Source: Puniceicoccales bacterium (GTDB lineage Bacteria > Verrucomicrobiota > Verrucomicrobiia > Opitutales > JAIRKQ01). From it: DNA of 10,858 nt. Location of the stretch: positions 1 to 10,858 of the forward strand of contig JAITET010000019.1 in assembly GCA_031281895.1 (NCBI GenBank), given 5' to 3'. A program made the position numbers and the translations under genes. Numbering within the stretch: position 1 is the stretch's first letter; the number at the start of each line of letters is the position of its first letter. The notes below the pieces were generated by a model that saw only the letters and a program-made list of their open reading frames with translations, was not told where the DNA came from and searched no databases. This document shows positions 7,097 to 10,858 of the stretch, piece by piece.

Positions 7097-8917
7097 ATGA
7101 GCATTCAGAACGAAAATTCCTATGGCGATGTTAGAAGCCTTATTCGAGATATAGGCAAGGAAGCCATACAGAAAAAAGGAAACAAGATAGTTAAGGATAT
7201 AAAACTAGCTACCAAAAACTACACAATCGAAGCGGACTTCAACCCTCGAACTCGGGAGATATGTTATAAAATGACATCTTTAAATACCCGCAAAGTAGAG
7301 GGATCAAGTGCAAAAATACGGGAATTCAAAGAGACACTAGGTCTTTTGGGTGGAAGAAACATAGAGGAAGTTGAACATAAGATGGCTAACAAATTGCATA
7401 ATTATTCAAATATGACGGATTGCCTAAAACACCATGTTAAACATGCTAAAAATGAAGAAGTCATTAAAACTGCATACATCAATGGACAAAAATACAAAGT
7501 CAAAATTGGTGCCAAGGGGAGCAATGGTGTAGTATCAATAACATTGATGGCTTTGGATGAAAGAGGAAAAACTATATTGGAAAAAACATTTAGTTGTTCT
7601 AATAATAGAATAGACGAAACAGGAAAAGCTGCATTGAAAAAAGTATCTGTACGTTCAAATGGTAAAGCCAAAAAAACAATTACCACGTTTGAACAAGAAG
7701 CACATGCAAAATTAGCAAATGTATTAGAAAAAAATGAGCGGGCTCTTGAGGAAGTTGTGGGAATTTTGACCAGTCCATCCCCTGATACTGCAAAAGCCAT
7801 CAAAATCATGGAGAAATGCAGGAAGGAAATTCTTGACAAATATCCTACCTCTGATCAGGGCAATAAGGATATAGGGGAATGCATGACGCATATTAATAAT
7901 CTTATGAAGGAAATGGAATCTGGGGGAAAAACCACCACCACCGCTGCTGAAGCTTTGAAGGGATATACACAAGAGTTTAAAGCTGCGGTCCTAGGAAAAC
8001 GCATTTCGAATCTTATGGAAGTCATAAAAAGTTCGAAAGTTTCAAAGAGAAAAAAGCTAGAAGCTCAGAAAGAGCTTGCTGAAATAGCCGATCTGGTACT
8101 AAATTCTGACAATTTAGACTTTACAAGAGCCATGGGAGCACTAGTTGGTGGTTCGATGTATTTAGCCGTAAAGCATGGTATTGTTGCACTCGCCAGCAAA
8201 GACAAGGGCAAAAAATCAGAATTGATGGAAGGTAGCCGTAAAATGTTTGATTCCTTTAAAAATGAAGGGAATCCAGAAGCTAAACAATTAGCTATGATAA
8301 AGCTTGGTTTTTTGTACACAGCAGGTTTCTATGAGGGGGATTCATTGGGTAAAGAAATCGCAGAAGTTGCTCAAAAAGTTGTAACCGATGTGTCATTTTT
8401 AGGAATAGCATCGCTGAATGGGCAAGGAATAGAATTTGCACAAAAGTTGCAAAATGAACTAAAAGAACGAAATTTGCCCACCGACGGTGCGCTGTTTGTG
8501 GGACAACAACTTGATAAGCATTTTGTTAAACATCCGAAAGGAGACGCTAAAGAAGTGCATAAATTCTCAATAGGAAAATTGCAAGTAATAGTTGCAGAAC
8601 AGACACAAACGTCTGCTAGCTCTTACCCTTATATTTGCATTCTTGATAAAAATGGCCACCCTTGCCACTCTGACTCTAGGATGGGGGTAATTGTAAGCAG
8701 TGAAGAATCCTCAGAAGTTAAGCTAAAACAATTGAAAGAAATGGAAGATAAATTAAATCAAACTCCGCCAGATCTAGTCAAGCTGGCAGAATCCTGTATA
8801 GAGATTGCCATTTCAAATGGTGTAATACATCCGAGCGTCCAAAATTTCACAAGGCCGCTTATGCTTGCAGATGCGTGCCGAAAGCAACAAAAAAGGTTCC
8901 AAAAATCCACTAATTAA
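7097..8917 (+). CDS. Unrecognised 606-residue lysine-rich protein
   Basis: I do not recognise this family. The protein has no signal peptide or membrane helix and is basic and mostly polar, so a cytoplasmic, or non-classically secreted, product is likely. Two similar units can be seen by eye: residues 30-66 and 121-158, each a predicted beta-strand pattern (KIVKDIKLATKNYTIEADF versus EVIKTAYINGQKYKVKIGA) with an M-x-x-L-x-x-R end, each followed by a helical stretch (EVEHKMANKL, EQEAHAKLANVL). Residues 487-521 may be a third, weaker unit. From about 200 to 470 the pattern is helical, with a small hydrophobic patch at 345-366. The C-terminus is helical and basic. It lies alone between the phosphatase operon and mobile-element debris, with its own promoter. 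Long, host-interaction or effector-like proteins have such features, but no evidence here shows secretion. The continuous open frame and codon pattern support a real gene. Confidence 0.8.
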   Translation: MSIQNENSYGDVRSLIRDIGKEAIQKKGNKIVKDIKLATKNYTIEADFNPRTREICYKMTSLNTRKVEGSSAKIREFKETLGLLGGRNIEEVEHKMANKLHNYSNMTDCLKHHVKHAKNEEVIKTAYINGQKYKVKIGAKGSNGVVSITLMALDERGKTILEKTFSCSNNRIDETGKAALKKVSVRSNGKAKKTITTFEQEAHAKLANVLEKNERALEEVVGILTSPSPDTAKAIKIMEKCRKEILDKYPTSDQGNKDIGECMTHINNLMKEMESGGKTTTTAAEALKGYTQEFKAAVLGKRISNLMEVIKSSKVSKRKKLEAQKELAEIADLVLNSDNLDFTRAMGALVGGSMYLAVKHGIVALASKDKGKKSELMEGSRKMFDSFKNEGNPEAKQLAMIKLGFLYTAGFYEGDSLGKEIAEVAQKVVTDVSFLGIASLNGQGIEFAQKLQNELKERNLPTDGALFVGQQLDKHFVKHPKGDAKEVHKFSIGKLQVIVAEQTQTSASSYPYICILDKNGHPCHSDSRMGVIVSSEESSEVKLKQLKEMEDKLNQTPPDLVKLAESCIEIAISNGVIHPSVQNFTRPLMLADACRKQQKRFQKSTN

Positions 8918-9001
8918 CAAAACTTTTCCCAACTACCTTTACGGGACTGTACATCCAGGCCCCGTGTTAAGTAGTGGGCCCACAAGGCTTACCTGAGTTA
9001 C
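8918..9001. repeat. Inverted-repeat and palindrome region downstream of the 606-residue gene
   Basis: ACGGGACTG (8941-8949) can pair with CAGGCCCCGT (8956-8965), a 5-bp plus 3-bp stem with a small internal loop and a 6-base loop. It is followed by the perfect 10-bp palindrome GTGGGCCCAC (8974-8983). No T-run follows, so it is not a standard intrinsic terminator. It is much richer in G+C than its surroundings and may belong to the mobile-element debris next to it. Confidence 0.35.
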
Positions 9002-9412
9002 ATGGAGCAAGCCTGTCCCCAACTAGGCAATGTTACATTATTGCTAGTAAATTTTATTGACTACGCGAATCTCAAAATAAAACCAGGGAATTTACACGAC
9101 GTTTCCTGTGTTGAAGAGGTGCTCGCTGGCTGCACAGGGACAGTGATCAGCTATGACGGATACATTTCCACCACCCTCAGAGATTCTTTAGCCAAAAAGG
9201 GGTATACGGTCCGTTGCCAAACATCGCCAAAACATGGACCCAAACTCCCAGGAAAGAAAAAGATTCCTAAAAAACGGTCGATCATAGAAACTATGATCGG
9301 AAAATTTAAAAGTTTCTTCGGTGAAATACTTTTCCGTTTCCGCTCCCCACAATCCGCTTATTCTGCCATTTGTGCGGCAATTATTGCCTTCAATTTGGGT
9401 CCTTTATTTTGA
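9002..9412 (+). pseudogene. C-terminal half of an IS982-like DDE transposase
   Basis: A 136-residue open frame that matches only the end of IS982-type transposases (normally about 290 residues). The second catalytic Asp is Asp52 in SYDGYIS (usual GDKGYIS), followed by L-x-x-x-L-x-x-KGY-x-V. The third catalytic residue is Glu96 in KKRSIIETMIGKFK (usual KRSLIETVNDQLK), then the closing FRSPQSAYSAICAAIIAFNL helix. The N-terminal half with the first Asp is missing: an in-frame TAG at 8972 lies just upstream, and only 84 nt separate it from the preceding gene. The ATG at 9002 is therefore probably not a real start. The remnant cannot transpose by itself. Flanking terminal inverted repeats were not identified. 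Confidence 0.75.
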
Positions 9413-9604
9413 GGTTCGCATTGACTCTTCCCAGTCTCATTTTCTTCATCTATTGGAAGTAAAAACATCATTCCGTTCCCATTAAACTCTTGATATAAAG
9501 CTAAATGACATCAAGTCGAACAGTCGCATATGAACAAAAAAGCTTGACTTTTTTTTGATTTATATCAAGATGGTTTTCACCATTAATTAAATGAAAGGAA
9601 TGTT
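9413..9604. promoter_or_regulatory. 192-nt intergenic region with two equal dyads
   Basis: Two dyads share the form CTTGAY-N15-ATCAAG: 9489-9494/9510-9515 and 9543-9548/9564-9569, both with 21 bp between half-site starts and 54 bp from dyad to dyad. The outermost halves extend to a 12-bp perfect inverted repeat (9488-9499 with 9559-9570). They sit 35-116 bases before the start of the 47-codon gene. Tandem operators of a dimeric regulator are the likeliest reading; a large hairpin in RNA is an alternative. The segment 9413-9480 shows nothing I can name. AAAGGA at 9594-9599 is the ribosome binding site of the next gene. Confidence 0.5.
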
Positions 9605-9748
9605 ATGGCAATAGGTAATTTGGGTAAGATGGGTTTTTTTCGTGGGTCTGACAGTGAATGGGATTGGTTAGTGAGAAATTCGGGTCTTTCTCCGGAAGAG
9701 AAGGCTCAGTATGAGAATATACGTAATGCTTTAGCAAAGCTGCTATAG
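9605..9748 (+). CDS. 47-residue protein of unknown function
   Basis: A short gene below the usual size cutoff. It has a clear AAAGGA ribosome binding site five bases before ATG 9605, sits downstream of paired dyads, and ends 10 nt before an intrinsic terminator. That arrangement is what a free-standing small gene or operon looks like. The protein starts hydrophobic and glycine-rich (MAIGNLGKMGFF), then is charged and helical (EWDWLVRNSG, LSPEEKAQYENIRNALAKLL). No membrane helix or signal peptide is seen. I recognise no family. It may be a small regulator or a short mRNA-encoded peptide; a regulatory RNA containing a fortuitous frame is also possible. Confidence 0.65.
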   Translation: MAIGNLGKMGFFRGSDSEWDWLVRNSGLSPEEKAQYENIRNALAKLL

Positions 9749-9757
9749 TGATGTTAT

Positions 9758-9781
9758 GCCTCCCAATGGGAGGCTCTTTTT
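9758..9781 (+). terminator. Rho-independent terminator
   Basis: A perfect 7-bp GC-rich stem (GCCTCCC / GGGAGGC) with the loop AAT at 9758-9774, followed by TCTTTTT to 9781. It closes the transcript of the 47-codon gene. Confidence 0.9.
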
Positions 9782-9877
9782 GTGAGTGTTGTGGATTTGG
9801 AAGGCCTTTTTGGTGTATTTTTTGTTTTCCAGGGACAAGGAAGAGTGGGTATAAATGACTGACGATAGGACTAGAGT
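9782..9877. other. 96-nt gap before the barrel gene
   Basis: Strongly G+T-rich on the plus strand. A TATAAA at 9850-9855 may be a -10 element, with no good -35 at the right distance. AGGA at 9867-9870 is a suitable ribosome binding site for GTG 9878. Confidence 0.4.
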
Positions 9878-10723
9878 GTGCAAAGGTTGTTGTATGTTTT
9901 TGGTAGTGGTATTGTTTGGGTAGTAGTTGGTATTTTGGTGGTGATATGTGGGAGTATTCCTTTTGGATGCTGGGGTTATGAATGGGAAAAGGGTATAGTA
10001 AAGGGAAGAATATGTGCGGGTTTTGTGTCGAAAAATGTTTCTCAAGGATGTAGGATAGGAGGGAAGGTTTTGGCTGTAAGGTATGGTTCAGTTTTAGGGT
10101 CTGTATTTGTAAGAGAGTACAGGGTAGATTTTTGTTGTGATGTTGTAATGGACGTTGATTTGGAGTCTGCATATGATAATGATATTTCATGGGGTTGTAA
10201 TTTTGTTTATTATGCTTTGAATGAAAGTATGGTTGTAGACATAGGAGGGATGATTTGCCGTGATGCTGAATCATTTTCTTCTTCTCCAAAGAAGTTGTGG
10301 AGCACAAAGGCATGGTTTTATGGACTTTACACTGGTGTTATGATGGAAAATGTTATTTCTCAGCCGTCGTTATATTGCATTTATAAGTCCTATGACAAAG
10401 AAATTGCCTTGGAAGGAAGGATACAACACCAGTGGAGCTTGTTGCCATTGGGGTTGCACGATTTTATGTTGGGGTTTTCTGGAGAAGTAGGTTGTGTCTA
10501 CGCTAGGAAACCATTTGGGGTGCCCTATGCAAGTTCTCTGGGCAGGAGAGATTATTGGTATTACGGTACAGCCTTTTGTTTAATTTATAAATTAGCCACT
10601 GGAGAGGCAAGAGTTGGTATTTCCTATGAGGGAAATGCGGCAAGTAAGTCTTCATGGGTCAATCGCGGGAAGGATTACAAAAATAATGTGTGGTTTAATG
10701 CCTCTTTGGATTTTTCATTTTGA
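9878..10723 (+). CDS. Probable exported outer-membrane beta-barrel protein
   Basis: A 281-residue protein starting at GTG 9878, with AGGA (9867-9870) seven bases before it. The in-frame TAG at 9872-9874 excludes a longer form. Residues about 4-26 (LLYVFGSGIVWVVVGILVVI and onward) form a hydrophobic export signal or anchor. The rest alternates in the manner of beta strands with aromatic girdles (KAWFYGLYTGVMMENVI, YWYYGTAFCLIYKL, ARVGISYEG). It ends in SLDFSF with the terminal aromatic residue typical of outer-membrane barrels. The pattern is like TorF-type or related Verrucomicrobial barrel proteins, but I cannot name the family. It is cysteine-rich for a barrel (six or more in the first 90 residues), and its coding strand is extremely G+T-rich, unlike the genes upstream, which may indicate transfer or a strand effect. 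Function (porin, adhesin or other) is unknown. Confidence 0.65.
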   Translation: MQRLLYVFGSGIVWVVVGILVVICGSIPFGCWGYEWEKGIVKGRICAGFVSKNVSQGCRIGGKVLAVRYGSVLGSVFVREYRVDFCCDVVMDVDLESAYDNDISWGCNFVYYALNESMVVDIGGMICRDAESFSSSPKKLWSTKAWFYGLYTGVMMENVISQPSLYCIYKSYDKEIALEGRIQHQWSLLPLGLHDFMLGFSGEVGCVYARKPFGVPYASSLGRRDYWYYGTAFCLIYKLATGEARVGISYEGNAASKSSWVNRGKDYKNNVWFNASLDFSF

Positions 10724-10858
10724 TGGCGGAAAGGTTTTTCGTTGAAGGGGTGTTATTGGAGTGCGTACGGGTTGGCGTTGGAAAAGTTTGCATGTGGCGA
10801 TTTGTTTTACAGGGCCTTTTTGCATTATATTGCCGAATTTGGCAGTTTTTACGTGTAA
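10724..10858 (+). other. Short open frame after the barrel gene, at window end
   Basis: In the same frame as the barrel gene, 44 codons follow its TGA without interruption and end in TAA exactly at the last base. The frame has no ATG. A TTG at 10742 would be the first possible start. A second frame opens with ATG at 10723, overlapping the TGA, and stays open to the window edge. Neither can be chosen with confidence. In-frame continuation may be chance, or a remnant of a longer barrel ORF. Confidence 0.25.

Noticed and set aside
9782..9862. 26-codon frame starting at GTG immediately after the terminator
   Set aside because: It has no ribosome binding site, begins in the terminator tail and resembles no known protein.
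9603..10313. Long minus-strand frame of 236 codons rich in His, Pro and Gln
   Set aside because: It is the reverse of the G+T-rich region and reads as biased low-complexity sequence. It overlaps the 47-codon gene and its terminator and the barrel gene, which have better signals.
10721..10723. Reading TGA as a sense codon to join the barrel gene with the following frame
   Set aside because: Upp and the recombinase end with TGA at family-normal lengths, so TGA is a normal stop here; the barrel ends in the expected terminal aromatic residue.

Overview
The window looks like part of the chromosome of an AT-rich, Gram-negative bacterium. Two enzymes of the ADP-heptose route for lipopolysaccharide cores (an HldA/RfaE1-type kinase and a GmhB-like phosphatase) and a probable outer-membrane beta-barrel protein point to an outer membrane. 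The mixture of a YhaM-type HD exonuclease, a single XerC-like recombinase and a remnant of an OleC-like AMP-binding ligase would fit the Verrucomicrobiota/Opitutae side of the PVC group, but that placement is inference and is not proved here. A degraded ligase, a truncated transposase and an orphan complex-I-like membrane protein that has lost key lysines suggest ongoing gene decay, as in a host-associated or reducing genome.

Layout. Positions 1-1624 (minus strand) hold the 5' 298 codons of the heptose kinase gene, preceded by the ligase remnant. From 1661 to 6940 nearly everything is on the plus strand and tightly packed in two runs. The first is xerC-like, YhaM-like HD exonuclease and RluA-type pseudouridine synthase (ATGA overlap, then a 2-nt gap). 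After an 85-nt gap comes the second: upp, a 62-residue single-helix membrane protein, an NuoM/NuoN-like membrane protein and the GmhB-like phosphatase (1-nt gap, 20-nt overlap, 5-nt gap). These runs look like operons of housekeeping genes.

From 6941 onward the character changes to accessory DNA. A 606-residue lysine-rich protein of unknown function has a perfect TATAAT only 9 nt before its ATG. Next come an inverted-repeat/palindrome region and the C-terminal half of an IS982-like transposase. A 190-nt intergenic region then carries two equally spaced CTTGAY-N15-ATCAAG dyads in front of a 47-codon gene, which ends in a perfect intrinsic terminator. Last is a very G+T-rich gene for a probable exported outer-membrane beta-barrel protein, followed by a short open frame to the end of the window.

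The best candidates for something undescribed are the 606-residue protein, the 47-residue gene with its dyads and terminator, and the orphan NuoM/N-like protein with its small membrane partner. No CRISPR array, rRNA or tRNA was seen.
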